Both the position numbers and the translations under genes were made by a program. Positions 18,539 through 28,740 of a stretch of DNA of 55,740 bases are shown here, one piece after another. The DNA is from Microcaldota archaeon. Lineage in GTDB: Archaea > Micrarchaeota > Micrarchaeia > Micrarchaeales > CABMGC01. Under the pieces are notes generated by a model. The model was not told where the DNA came from and ran no database searches. It saw only the letters and a list, made by a program, of their open reading frames with translations. The stretch's first letter is position 1, and each line of letters starts with the position of its first letter. Location of the stretch: the NCBI GenBank assembly GCA_023270055.1, contig JAGDYB010000012.1:1-55740 (forward strand), given 5' to 3'.

Positions 18539-19609
18539 ATGCGAATAATAATGTTAGTGGACATGGACTATTTCTTCGCTGCATGCGAGGAGCTCAGAAA
18601 ACCGGAGATAAAAGGCAAGCCAGTGATTGTTGGCGCCGACCCAAAAGGAGGCAATGGTAGGGGAGTAGTAAGCACTTGCAATTATGTAGCAAGAAGGTAT
18701 GGAATAAGAAGCGGCATGCCTATATCCATGGCGTACAGGCTTAAGAAAGATGCTGTATTTCTTCCTGTGGACGACAAATATTACGAAAAAATATCAAATG
18801 AAATTATGAGGATACTTAGAGGTTTTGCGGGAAGATTTGAGCAAGTGAGCATAGACGAGGCATTCATGGATGTTTCTGAGAAGGTTGACAACTTTGACAA
18901 AGCGGTTGACTACGCGAGGGAGGTGAAGGAGGCAATAATGAAAGGGACGGGCTTGAAATGCTCTATAGGCATAAGCGAGAATAAGCTTCTTGCCAAAATG
19001 GCTTGCGAGGCAGCAAAGCCAGATGGCATAAAACTGTTGAAAAGGGAAGATGTTCAGAAATTCATAGAACCCATGCCAGTGGACAGGCTGTATGGCGTGG
19101 GGAAGAAAACTGCGCAAAAACTCAAGGAAATGGGATATGAGACAGTAGGGGAGCTTTCGAAGGCGGGCCTAATGGAGCTCGTTTCAAAATTCGGAGTGTA
19201 TGGAAAGGAGATATATGACTATGCGAGAGGGATTGACGAATCAGAAGTTGTTGAAAACAATGAGATAAAATCGATAGGAAGGGAAAGGACTTTCGATGCA
19301 GACACCGACAACATAGAGGAGATGAAGAGTATGCTTGAAACTATGGCTAACGAGATAAAGGAGGAGATAGATACGAAGGGCTTACAGTTCAAGACTGTGA
19401 CAATAAAAATCAGGAAGCCGGACTTCACCGAATTCATGAAAAGCAGAAGCTTGAGTCATTACTCGAACAGCGATAAGGAAATGCTTGACGAGGCTTTTAA
19501 GCTGCTTGCGGACAATACAGGAACAAAAGAAAAAGTGCGGAAGATCGGGCTTAGGGTTTCCGGACTGGCCAGCTATAGAGGACAGCGCAAGCTTGCAGAG
19601 TATATGTAG
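18539..19609 (+). CDS. dinB: Y-family DNA polymerase (DinB/Pol IV)
   Basis: MRIIMLVDMDYFFAACEELRKPEIKGKPVIVGADPKGGNGRGVVSTCNYVARRYGIRSGMPIS; start moved in from ORF-track start at 18449. Confidence 0.92.
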   Translation: MRIIMLVDMDYFFAACEELRKPEIKGKPVIVGADPKGGNGRGVVSTCNYVARRYGIRSGMPISMAYRLKKDAVFLPVDDKYYEKISNEIMRILRGFAGRFEQVSIDEAFMDVSEKVDNFDKAVDYAREVKEAIMKGTGLKCSIGISENKLLAKMACEAAKPDGIKLLKREDVQKFIEPMPVDRLYGVGKKTAQKLKEMGYETVGELSKAGLMELVSKFGVYGKEIYDYARGIDESEVVENNEIKSIGRERTFDADTDNIEEMKSMLETMANEIKEEIDTKGLQFKTVTIKIRKPDFTEFMKSRSLSHYSNSDKEMLDEAFKLLADNTGTKEKVRKIGLRVSGLASYRGQRKLAEYM

Positions 19610-19613
19610 CAGT

Positions 19614-20564
19614 TCACTTGCCTGCATATTTGAGTTCAGCAAGATATGCCCTAACCGCAAGCGCGGCTTTGGTGCCGCTTCCGGCAGCTGTTATTGCCTG
19701 CTTGTATATTTTGTCAGAAACGTCTCCTGCAACGAACACGCCGTCAACGTCTGTCTTTACTTCGTCCTTTGCAATCACGTAACCTGCTTCGTCAAGCGCG
19801 ACCTGTCCCTTGAATATTGCAGTATTCGGAAGATAGCCAATCGCAACAAAGACGCCGTCTATCTTCATCTCTGTTATCTCGTTTGAAACAACATTCCTTA
19901 GTTTCACTCCCTCGACTTTCTTGTCTCCTAATATTTCCTCAACTACGCTATTCCATATAAATTTTATTTTAGGATTGGAAAATGCCCTATCCTGCATTAT
20001 TTTGCTGGCTCTCAGACTGTCTCTTCTATGGACAACGGTAACAGAATTAGCAAACTGAGTAAGAAATATTGAGTCTTCCATTGCGGTATCGCCTCCGCCA
20101 ACTACTATTACGTTTTTGTCTTTGAAGAATGGGGCATCACATGTGGCGCAGGATGAAACACCACGGCCTATGAATTTTTTCTCGGATTCTATACCAAGCC
20201 ACCTCGCAGATGCACCAGTAGCTATTATCACTGAAAGCGCCTCATATGTATTATCTCCCACCTGTACTTTGAACGGCCTACTTTTGAAATCGACTGCGGT
20301 GGCATCTCCATCGACAAATTTTGCGCCAAACTTCTCCGCCTGCTTTCTCATCAGATCTATCAGCTGGCTGCCATAAATGCCATCTGGAAATCCAGGAAAG
20401 TTTTCAACGGTCGTTGTCAGAAGCAGCTGCCCGCCTGCGGTAGTGCCTGAAACTACAACTGGCGCTAAGCCATCCCTTCCAGTATATATAGCCGCGGTGA
20501 GACCCGCCGGACCTGAGCCCAAAATAATTACGTTTTCTACCATATGCCCACTCTTTTTCAGCAA
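19614..20564 (-). CDS. trxB: Thioredoxin reductase
   Basis: GSGPAGLTAAIYTGRDGLAP, SSCATCDAPFFKDKNVIVVGGGDTAMEDS; start may be at MVENV. Confidence 0.92.
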   Translation of the reverse strand: MLKKSGHMVENVIILGSGPAGLTAAIYTGRDGLAPVVVSGTTAGGQLLLTTTVENFPGFPDGIYGSQLIDLMRKQAEKFGAKFVDGDATAVDFKSRPFKVQVGDNTYEALSVIIATGASARWLGIESEKKFIGRGVSSCATCDAPFFKDKNVIVVGGGDTAMEDSIFLTQFANSVTVVHRRDSLRASKIMQDRAFSNPKIKFIWNSVVEEILGDKKVEGVKLRNVVSNEITEMKIDGVFVAIGYLPNTAIFKGQVALDEAGYVIAKDEVKTDVDGVFVAGDVSDKIYKQAITAAGSGTKAALAVRAYLAELKYAGK

Positions 20565-20640
20565 AAGGAATCAAATATAATATTTGAAATATGAAATATT
20601 TAAAGCTTAACAGGCATTTCTTTTAGTGTAGGGCGACCAG

Positions 20641-21639
20641 ATGATCTATCTAAGCGGAGGGAGAAGGATAGCACTAGACGAAAGAAGCAAAGACGCATAT
20701 CTAAATTTTATTTCCCACGCGCACGAAGACCATTTAGCAGGTTTAAGAAGCGGACTGCCAGCAACAGCAAGCAGAGAAACGATGGAGCTTATAAAAGCGA
20801 GGAAGGGAGTTTCGCCTGCAATGGCCGAAACAGGCAAAGGCTTTGAGATGCTGAACGCAGGGCATGTTCTCGGTTCGAGACAGCTATATTTTGAAGACGA
20901 GTATAACGGGATTTCGTATATATACACTGGCGACTTTCAGATGCAGGAAAACGAACTTGCTGGAAGAATTGAAATACGTAATGCTGACATTGCCATTATC
21001 GATTCTACATATCCTTTTCCAAATGTGCGCTTCGATGAACGGACAAACGTGATAGATGCTATACAATTTTATGCAAGGAAGAAAACGGAATATGGTCGTG
21101 TAATCTTTTCGTCGCAGGTACTTGGCAAGGCGCAAGAACTCATAAAAATATTCAACGATATAGGGCTCACGCCAGTTGTAAGCGAAAGGATAGGAGCAAT
21201 AAGTAATGTTTACGAACGTTTTAACATAAAGCTTGACTACATAACCGCAGATGAAAAAACTTTCATAGACAAGGTTGCAGAGCAACGCATCGGCATAACA
21301 GAAAACAACATAAAGTACGCCGCAGAAAGACTCGCAGAAAAATATAACACAAAAGTATATACTGCAATAGCTACTGGCCTTGCCAAAAGTATAAGATTTG
21401 GTACAGATGTGCAATTTGCCCTTAGTGATCATGCAGACTTTAGGCAAACGGTCAAGTACATAGATGAGGGAAATTTCAAGTACGTGTTCACAAAAGGAAA
21501 AAATGCAGAGATACTGGCGTACTATTTGAGAAAGGCAGGTTACGATGCTGAAGCCATGGAAAATGGAAGCAGTATAGGAGGGGTGTTAACAGAAAAACAG
21601 AAGAGTGGAGATAATAATTTAAACTCTCAAATAGTATGA
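20641..21639 (+). CDS. Metallo-beta-lactamase-fold putative exonuclease/RNA-processing factor
   Basis: FISHAHEDHLAG, NAGHVLGSRQL, YTGDFQMQE, ALSDHADF. Confidence 0.75.
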   Translation: MIYLSGGRRIALDERSKDAYLNFISHAHEDHLAGLRSGLPATASRETMELIKARKGVSPAMAETGKGFEMLNAGHVLGSRQLYFEDEYNGISYIYTGDFQMQENELAGRIEIRNADIAIIDSTYPFPNVRFDERTNVIDAIQFYARKKTEYGRVIFSSQVLGKAQELIKIFNDIGLTPVVSERIGAISNVYERFNIKLDYITADEKTFIDKVAEQRIGITENNIKYAAERLAEKYNTKVYTAIATGLAKSIRFGTDVQFALSDHADFRQTVKYIDEGNFKYVFTKGKNAEILAYYLRKAGYDAEAMENGSSIGGVLTEKQKSGDNNLNSQIV

Positions 21640-21642
21640 ATA

Positions 21643-22644
21643 TTGATGCTGACAAAAATAAATGATAGCTACAGGTATATTCTGCTACTGCTCGTGCTTG
21701 GCTCTTTTGTGCTTGTGCTTACAGCAAGCTTTTTGATAGAAGCTTTTTCCACTACCTATGGCACCGCAATTGGTGCGGTAGTGCAAAGCAGCGCATACAA
21801 CCAAAGCGTGGCACAGGTGCTGCAATCAATAGTATTAAATCGAAATCTTGTAGGAAAAGCAATAGTAGAGAGCTATTTCATTCTAGCTATAGCTATGCTG
21901 CTTACGTTCATCTCTTCTGCAATTTACTATAAATTTGAGGTTCGGCAATATGGCGCTTCCCGGAGATACCTGCTGCTGCACCTAGCTCTTACGTTCGTTT
22001 TTATTGCAATGTTTTTCATAGCAACGCTGGGATTCGGCCAAGTGGTAGGCAATATAACTTATCTTGTTGCCTATTTCGGAATGCTGCTCTGCGTGATTAC
22101 AGACATTTATTTAGAGCATACAGTGCATTCAGGGCAGACAAAAGGTTATCTGGCAAGAAGCATAAACATCAGCCCTGAAACCCCATATGCAAACATGCAA
22201 CTGCTCAAGGAGAGGTTATTTTCGAGGTTTAGCGGAAACCTTAGAATAGTGGATAAACATTTCAATTCAGAGGCAATGTCAAACTTATACAGGCTGATTG
22301 AAGGCTCGCTTGAAAATTTGAGCAGGATAGACGTAATAACATCAAGCGAGATGCTCGACACGCGCTTTGGTGACAACTACAACGACCTTAGAAACGAGCT
22401 GCAGAAGTCAAATATAGACTTTGAGGTAAGGATAATGAACCCCGAAGATGCAAAAAGCCAACATGAGAGGTTTATTATGGACAGCGATAACGCCTTTAAG
22501 ATACCACCTTTGAATATAATAAACAGGAAAAGTGAGCATATAGTCAAGGTGAACTTTGGCGAATCTGAGAAAAGGTTTGAGTATTTGTACAAGAGGGCAA
22601 CTAAGCTTGACAACTACTTGAAAAAAACCAACCAGAATGGTTAA
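21643..22644 (+). CDS. Membrane protein with C-terminal cytosolic domain, possibly PLD/MIT_C-like
   Basis: N-terminal TMs, then LRIVDKHFNSEAMSNLYRLIEGSLENLSRIDVITSS...FEVRIMN...HERFIMDSDNAF. Confidence 0.4.
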   Translation: MMLTKINDSYRYILLLLVLGSFVLVLTASFLIEAFSTTYGTAIGAVVQSSAYNQSVAQVLQSIVLNRNLVGKAIVESYFILAIAMLLTFISSAIYYKFEVRQYGASRRYLLLHLALTFVFIAMFFIATLGFGQVVGNITYLVAYFGMLLCVITDIYLEHTVHSGQTKGYLARSINISPETPYANMQLLKERLFSRFSGNLRIVDKHFNSEAMSNLYRLIEGSLENLSRIDVITSSEMLDTRFGDNYNDLRNELQKSNIDFEVRIMNPEDAKSQHERFIMDSDNAFKIPPLNIINRKSEHIVKVNFGESEKRFEYLYKRATKLDNYLKKTNQNG

Positions 22645-23337
22645 ATGCAATTCTACATTGGCACATCAGGCTGGATGTATGATTGGAACAGGGAAAACAA
22701 TTTCGACTGGTATTATAACAATTCTGGCCTCAACGCAGTAGAGCTTAACGCGAGCTTTTACAGGTTTCCGTTTCCTTCTCAGGTTAAGCATTGGGCAAAA
22801 GTTGGCAGCGGCTTGGCGTGGGCTATAAAGGCAAGCAGAATAGTGACGCACGTGCACAGGCTCAATGAAAACAGTTATAATGCAATGAACAGTTTTCTAA
22901 GCCTTTTTAGTGCATTAGACAAGGATATACACTATTACCTTTTTCAGTTGCCTCCAAGCTTTAAGGCAAATGCAATAGCGGTGGTAGAGGAATTCTCAAG
23001 GGCGTTTAAAAACAACAGGAAGTTTGTATTCGAATTCAGGGATGTAGAGTTTTTCAAAGAAGAGGTTTATAGGTCATTCAGAAAACTGCAAATTACATTG
23101 GCAAGCATTGATTCACCAATTGGCACGTACATTGTAAAAACTACCAGTGATATATATTTAAGGATGCATGGCAGAAAATCGTGGTACAGCTACAACTACT
23201 CTACGAAGGAACTTGAAGACATTGCAGAAAGCATTGTGGAATTAGAACCGCGCAACGCCTATGTGTTTTTCAACAACGACCACTCAATGCTGGGAAATGC
23301 AAGAAAAATGCTTGAGATAATGCGAAAGCTTGCTTAA
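22645..23337 (+). CDS. DUF72 family protein
   Basis: MQFYIGTSGWMYDW...LNAVELNASFYRFP...WAIKASRIVTHVHRL. Confidence 0.85.
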   Translation: MQFYIGTSGWMYDWNRENNFDWYYNNSGLNAVELNASFYRFPFPSQVKHWAKVGSGLAWAIKASRIVTHVHRLNENSYNAMNSFLSLFSALDKDIHYYLFQLPPSFKANAIAVVEEFSRAFKNNRKFVFEFRDVEFFKEEVYRSFRKLQITLASIDSPIGTYIVKTTSDIYLRMHGRKSWYSYNYSTKELEDIAESIVELEPRNAYVFFNNDHSMLGNARKMLEIMRKLA

Positions 23338-23366
23338 CATGCAAAAGCATTTCTAAATCAACCGCA

Positions 23367-23846
23367 TCATATTTCGGGTATCGCAGGCAGGCCGTTCTTT
23401 GGCGCCAGCTCATTGTACACTTTGACCGATTCGCGCGCCACTGTAACATCTGGATCTACATCAAGCGCCATGACAGTATTGAGCAGCCTGTCCATTGTAA
23501 CCTCTTTGTCTGCTGAAACTAGCAACGTTATTGCAAGTATGTAGACAAGGTGATTACGGTAATGCAGCATGCCGATGCCTTCAAGAAGCACCCTGTTCAC
23601 TTCTATGTCTGCGCCGTTGAAAAGCCTCTGTATGTCGTTTTTGGTTATGTCTTTGCCTGCCAAGTCAAGTATGCCAGCGGCTACAAAATATGGCAGAAGC
23701 TTGTTTGTAAGACCCATTGGTATAATCTTGTTTATGGAGCTGAGCCCCCTGTTGATTTCGTTTTCCAGCAGGTATGTTGACGCGTTTGCCGCTAGTTTAA
23801 CTGCTTTTTCCAGAAAGCCTTGCAAAGTTTCATTTTCTTCTGCCAT
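23367..23846 (-). CDS. Uncharacterised helical protein, last gene of KaiC-like operon
   Basis: 159 aa ORF closely following two KaiC-like genes on the same strand. Confidence 0.6.
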   Translation of the reverse strand: MAEENETLQGFLEKAVKLAANASTYLLENEINRGLSSINKIIPMGLTNKLLPYFVAAGILDLAGKDITKNDIQRLFNGADIEVNRVLLEGIGMLHYRNHLVYILAITLLVSADKEVTMDRLLNTVMALDVDPDVTVARESVKVYNELAPKNGLPAIPEI

Positions 23847-23858
23847 TTATACACCTAA

Positions 23859-24587
23859 TTAATCTGCAAGCACATCAAAGCCCTTCGACGTTATCTGGTA
23901 CGGAACACTCGAAATTCTATGTGCTGAGTTGCGCAACTTTGCTATTTCTATTGCATACTGTGAAGAGCCAGCAGACTGATTAACGGAAAGCTTTATCAAG
24001 CCGTCGAACATCGAGGTGCCGAACAAGCCAGCCTCTGTCACGTCAAGCTTGGGGCTCACTTCAACGGTTATGAATGCAGTCAAGCCTGCCTCCCTGAACA
24101 CTTCTGACATATATGTTGAAGATCTGGTGAACGTTCTGTCGTCTATCATCACTGCCCTTAAGCTGCTCAATGAATCAAAGACGAGAATCTTTGATTTGTT
24201 AGCATTCACCGTAGCTATCACGTCGGCTATGAATTTTTCGAAGTTTTCCCTTGACTTGAAGTCTTCGAGTATGGGCTTGTGCACTATCTGTATTACGTTT
24301 CTTTCAAGTAGCTCCTCAAAGTCTTCAAAAGCGTAAAAAGCGTTTTCCACATTGTCTATAAGTGACTCACGCATCTCCTCTGTTGTTATGAATGTGCTTG
24401 GTATTTCGAGTTTTGCGTTGTGGTACAGCATCTCAAGCGATAGTAGGGTTTTTCCAGCACCAGGGCTACCTATTACAAGCACCTGCGATCCTACAGGAAC
24501 GCCACCGGAAATCATCCTGTCAAGTCCAGCAACGCCAGTTTTTATACGCTTTATTATTCCTTGATTTTCCATATTAATTACCCGCAA
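23859..24587 (-). CDS. KaiC-like RecA-superfamily ATPase
   Basis: Walker A GSPGAGKT, TTEEMRES, ILVFDSLSSLR. Confidence 0.85.
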   Translation of the reverse strand: MRVINMENQGIIKRIKTGVAGLDRMISGGVPVGSQVLVIGSPGAGKTLLSLEMLYHNAKLEIPSTFITTEEMRESLIDNVENAFYAFEDFEELLERNVIQIVHKPILEDFKSRENFEKFIADVIATVNANKSKILVFDSLSSLRAVMIDDRTFTRSSTYMSEVFREAGLTAFITVEVSPKLDVTEAGLFGTSMFDGLIKLSVNQSAGSSQYAIEIAKLRNSAHRISSVPYQITSKGFDVLAD

Positions 24588-24589
24588 AA

Positions 24590-25339
24590 TTAAACATCAT
24601 TTATATCTTCCCCATGCGGCAGTTCAAGCACGCTTATGCCAGAAGAGGTTATCTCGTATGGTATTGTGCTGAAGCTGTGTGCAGTGCCTCTCATTTTTAT
24701 TATTTCTAGTGTCTGTATCCTATTGCTTCCTTCTCCAGACAAGTAGAGTGCTATTATACCATCGTACATGAAAAATTCTGGTTGAAAAGTCAGTTTCTCC
24801 TTTTCCGCTGTTTCAAGCTCAACTGTTATAAGTGTGGTCGCATTAAGACGCTTGAGCACGCGGACGAGGTTCATTGTTGTGTCTCTGTATTCAAACTGGT
24901 CTCTTATTAGCAATCTGACTACGCTTATAGAATCTATAACGATACGTGTTGCGTGATATTGCGATGCTACCGACTCCAAATTTGAGATCCACTCGCCAAA
25001 AGAGTATGTGCCTTTATCTGGATCCCTTGTCACATATGCAGTGCCTTCCTCAGAGCCGTATACCACAAGCTTCTTGCTTGCTATTAGATCGTCTATGTCT
25101 GTGAAATCAGTAAATGCGGCCTTAGCGTTTTCGATTACCATATTTGATGTTTCCTCAAGCGAGAACAGAATGCCGTTATTGCCTTCCTTGGCATTATGGT
25201 AGAGATATTCAAAACCCAGCAGAGTTTTCCCAGTACCAGGGCCTCCTGCGATGGCGACCTGATTTCCTTCTGGTATACCGCCATCAATCATCTTGTCTAG
25301 ATTTTTTATGCCGAGCTTTACACGAGAACGCATTTCCAA
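24590..25339 (-). CDS. KaiC-like RecA-superfamily ATPase
   Basis: Walker A GGPGTGKT, FSLEETSN, RIVIDSISVVR. Confidence 0.85.
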   Translation of the reverse strand: MEMRSRVKLGIKNLDKMIDGGIPEGNQVAIAGGPGTGKTLLGFEYLYHNAKEGNNGILFSLEETSNMVIENAKAAFTDFTDIDDLIASKKLVVYGSEEGTAYVTRDPDKGTYSFGEWISNLESVASQYHATRIVIDSISVVRLLIRDQFEYRDTTMNLVRVLKRLNATTLITVELETAEKEKLTFQPEFFMYDGIIALYLSGEGSNRIQTLEIIKMRGTAHSFSTIPYEITSSGISVLELPHGEDINDV

Positions 25340-25528
25340 CCCTCATTTAGTATTTTACTTGCAAATTTATAAAGATTAACTTAATTCCTATTTTTATACA
25401 GGTATATATTTTTTTTGTAAAATGATATTTGCCACTGACTTTTAGCGTGTTGCTTATAGGTGAAGATATACATGCGCGACGTTATGTGGGTTTATAAATT
25501 TATACAGCCAAACCTTTGTATGGGTTAA

Positions 25529-26104
25529 ATGCACCATAGAAAGATTAAGGGAAAGGACAAGTATGTATTCAAACGCTATAACTCGATTTATAGGCAGGCA
25601 TTCAAGAAAGAAAGGGTTAGGCTTTACGATGGGCTTGGGCACGAAAATGTAGCTATAGAGCATGTAGGTAGCACTGCAGTTCCCGGGCTTGGCGGGAAAA
25701 ACATACTAGATATTATTGTAGGTCTAAAGAAAGGCAAAAGGCTAGCGATAAAAAAGAAAATTCAGAAATTAGGCTACGATTTCGTGGGCACAGCTGGTTC
25801 AAGAAGGAGATTGTTTTTTGTAAGAGATAGCAGGTATAGGCATAAGAGCATAAGGATACATCTACATCTTGTAAAATTTGGTGGCGAAGAATGGCGGCAA
25901 AAAATTGCATTTAGGGACTATCTAATTGAGCATAGAGATGCTGTTTTGGAATATGAAAGTGTGAAGAAGATTGCAGTAAAAGAAGCAAAGGGCAATAAAG
26001 AGAGATATCTGAAGGCAAAAGAGAAATTTATAAATAGCATTACCAAGAAAGCCCTTAAAAATTATAATACTGTTTCGCAACGTTTTTTGCATAAGGCGCA
26101 ATAA
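25529..26104 (+). CDS. GrpB/UPF0157 family protein
   Basis: AIEHVGSTAVPGLGGKNILDIIVG ... IHLHLVKFGGEEWRQKIAFRDYL. Confidence 0.85.
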   Translation: MHHRKIKGKDKYVFKRYNSIYRQAFKKERVRLYDGLGHENVAIEHVGSTAVPGLGGKNILDIIVGLKKGKRLAIKKKIQKLGYDFVGTAGSRRRLFFVRDSRYRHKSIRIHLHLVKFGGEEWRQKIAFRDYLIEHRDAVLEYESVKKIAVKEAKGNKERYLKAKEKFINSITKKALKNYNTVSQRFLHKAQ

Positions 26105-26136
26105 GGTTTTTATATCAGAAAATACGCCAATTAATA

Positions 26137-26583
26137 GTGGAGAAAATACTGATCGACCCACTGCAAAGGTTTGTTGTAGATAGATTTAGCGAAGCTACTG
26201 TGCGAGTTGTTGGTTTCAAGTATGATAATGAAAAGGACTACGTATTGCTCGTAACAGATCAAAAATATGCATCTGGGAAGAATATAGGCATATTCATAAA
26301 CAAGCCAAACATGGATGGCGACCGTGTGTTAAGGGACTTGATTAGTGTGTTGAAGAACGGAGAAAGCGCCGTAATAAGAATTTGGCTCACCAAAAGAGCC
26401 AACAATAACCATATTACATGGAGAGATTACCCCTACACATTCAGCGTATCTTCAGAGGAATCAGGGCTTAGGATTCTAGACATAATTCCAGAGTATAAGC
26501 CTTATCCTGTTCCAAAAAATTATAGTGGTGATAGCGGGATTACGCAAACCAAGATAGACGATTTTTCGCAGAGAAAAAGGTAG
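26137..26583 (+). CDS. Hypothetical protein
   Basis: 148 aa ORF, GTG start, no family recognised. Confidence 0.55.
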   Translation: MEKILIDPLQRFVVDRFSEATVRVVGFKYDNEKDYVLLVTDQKYASGKNIGIFINKPNMDGDRVLRDLISVLKNGESAVIRIWLTKRANNNHITWRDYPYTFSVSSEESGLRILDIIPEYKPYPVPKNYSGDSGITQTKIDDFSQRKR

Positions 26584-26631
26584 TTAACGGCCAATCAATT
26601 TCTTGATAAAACTTCTTTTTAAGAAGTTTAT

Positions 26632-26703
26632 TGGACTCTGCGGGAGTCGCACCCGCGACCTTTCCGTTGCGAACGGAACGCTCTACTACTGAGCTAAGAG
26701 CCC
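26632..26703 (-). tRNA. tRNA-Ala(CGC)
   Basis: GGGCTCT...AGAGTCC-A with G3:U70, anticodon arm TTCCG-TTCGCAA-CGGAA, T-arm GCGGG-TGCGACT-CCCGC. Confidence 0.93.
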
Positions 26704-26769
26704 TTTGCCAATTCTTATTATTTGATTTGTTGAATAGATTTTATATATTTATATATTTCAGTCTTATTG

Positions 26770-28146
26770 ATGGACGCTAAAAAGAGGGAGAAGGCGCTAA
26801 GGATATTTGCGAAGGTGCTCAATGATATAAAGCCCAGCAAACTCGAGACAGAGGCTACCACCGCAAGCGTCAACAAAATCACAAGCGAGCTGCTCAAGAT
26901 TGTGCCCAAAGATGTGGAGATAAAGGTGGTTGGCTCGATAGCAAGGGGCACCGAGCTGAAGGGCAACTCTGACATAGACATCTTTCTTCTGTTTGGCAAG
27001 AAGGTAGGAAAAGATAAAGTAACTGAATATGGCATCAGGTATGGCAAGGAACTTGCAAAGCGCATGGGAGGGAGGTATGAGATAAGATATGCAGAGCATC
27101 CATATCTAAGGCTTTATATCCCAAACATAGGCGCTGACATAGACATAGTTCCGGCCTACAAAATAATAAACATAACAGAGATGGGCACCACAGTAGATAG
27201 GACACCTTTGCACAATGACTTCATAAATATGCACCTTAACGATAAGCAGAGAGATGATGTCAGACTGCTTAAAGCTTTGCTGAACAGCCATGGAATATAC
27301 GGCGCCGAAGTAAAGACAAGGGGCTTTTCCGGATACCTGTGCGAACTTTTAGTCTACCATTACAGATCTCTGCTGAACCTGCTTGAAGAGGCGACGCAAA
27401 TAAAGCTCCCTTACTACCTGAACCCACTAAATCCAGAAGAAAAAGGTAGCAAGGAGATTTTTGAAAAATTCAACTCTGATTTTGTTGTCATAGACCCTGT
27501 TGACCCAAACAGAAATGTCGCAGCCGTTGTTTCGCATGAATCTTTGTCCAAATTTATAGTTGTCGCAAAAATGTTCATTGAAAACCCGAGCGAAAAGATG
27601 TTCTATGGATACAAGGTATCCTCTGCAGACTCCTACAGTATGTTGCGCCAGTACATGAAGGCAAACGGCCTGTCTGCAAGCCTTCTGGTTGTGCCGATAC
27701 CGGACAAAAGTGAAGATATAACATGGCCGCAGCTCAAAAAATTGTCAGGCGCTATAGTGGATTATGTCGCAAGAAACGGCTTTCAAGTATACATAGAACT
27801 TGTAACAGTAAAGGATAAGGAAGGGCTCGTTCTCTATATGTATCCTAGCGCAAGCGCAAAAACTAGAATGCTAAAAGGGCCTAGTGTTCCGGGCAATTCT
27901 GGTGCAGCTCTTTCTTTCATAAACGCACACCTGGGCTCTAGCATTATCTTCAGCAACAGCACTTTGTATGTCATGGAGAAGGTTAGATATGAAAGCATGA
28001 ATGAAGCAATAGCAGACTTTATAAAAAGGGAGGCACATAAGAAGCACAAGGATATAAAGCTGGGTAAAGCCAAGCTTGCAAGCACAATACCAGAAAGATA
28101 CGCGGAACATCTCTACTGGGAGCTCCTCGCGAAGACGAGCATATAG
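26770..28146 (+). CDS. cca: Archaeal (class I) CCA-adding enzyme
   Basis: VVGSIARGTELKGNSDIDIFLLF, DIDIVPAYKI; start ATG 26770 preferred over TTG 26767. Confidence 0.92.
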   Translation: MDAKKREKALRIFAKVLNDIKPSKLETEATTASVNKITSELLKIVPKDVEIKVVGSIARGTELKGNSDIDIFLLFGKKVGKDKVTEYGIRYGKELAKRMGGRYEIRYAEHPYLRLYIPNIGADIDIVPAYKIINITEMGTTVDRTPLHNDFINMHLNDKQRDDVRLLKALLNSHGIYGAEVKTRGFSGYLCELLVYHYRSLLNLLEEATQIKLPYYLNPLNPEEKGSKEIFEKFNSDFVVIDPVDPNRNVAAVVSHESLSKFIVVAKMFIENPSEKMFYGYKVSSADSYSMLRQYMKANGLSASLLVVPIPDKSEDITWPQLKKLSGAIVDYVARNGFQVYIELVTVKDKEGLVLYMYPSASAKTRMLKGPSVPGNSGAALSFINAHLGSSIIFSNSTLYVMEKVRYESMNEAIADFIKREAHKKHKDIKLGKAKLASTIPERYAEHLYWELLAKTSI

Positions 28147-28161
28147 AGACACTGTTGGGGC

Positions 28162-28731
28162 TTACATGGCCAGTTTTCTGTCTGTTTTTATTATTTCTGG
28201 CAGCTCGTAAATTAGCTGTATTTGCTTTTTTACGCCCTGTGGCCTGTTTTCTATTATGCGCAACGCCTGTTTCAAAGCGTCGGCTTTGTTTGTTGGGAGT
28301 ATCTCATATACATCCTGATAGTTGTTTGCCGCGCTTGCTCCACAGTAATCAAGCGCTTCAGCCGTGATGTTTTCCCTTATCTTCTCAACATTATATTTGC
28401 GCGCCTTTAGCCTTTCTAGTAGCACCTTGAGATGTGCCCTTAGCACTATTACGTATGCTCCTCTTATTCTTATGTCTGAAATCAGATGACCTTCTATGAT
28501 TACCGTGTGCCCTGTTTTTACGAATTTCTTGACGAGCACGTTTAGCTCCCTCTGCAGCGCACCTAGCTTGACAATCAGCGTGCCGTATTTGTCCCTCCCG
28601 CTGTAAAGCTTTTTCTCTTTCACTAGCTTGTTCACATCTACGAGCACTGAGCCCTTTATTCTTTTGTTGAGCGCCAACGCAAGTGTGCTTTTTCCGCTGC
28701 CCGGGGTGCCTGTTATTGCTATTACCTGCAT
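28162..28731 (-). CDS. AK6/Fap7-type adenylate kinase-like NTPase
   Basis: MQVIAITGTPGSGKSTLALALNKRI...VIIEGHL...ITAEALDYCGASAANNYQDVYEI. Confidence 0.8.
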   Translation of the reverse strand: MQVIAITGTPGSGKSTLALALNKRIKGSVLVDVNKLVKEKKLYSGRDKYGTLIVKLGALQRELNVLVKKFVKTGHTVIIEGHLISDIRIRGAYVIVLRAHLKVLLERLKARKYNVEKIRENITAEALDYCGASAANNYQDVYEILPTNKADALKQALRIIENRPQGVKKQIQLIYELPEIIKTDRKLAM

Positions 28732-28740
28732 TTTATCATT

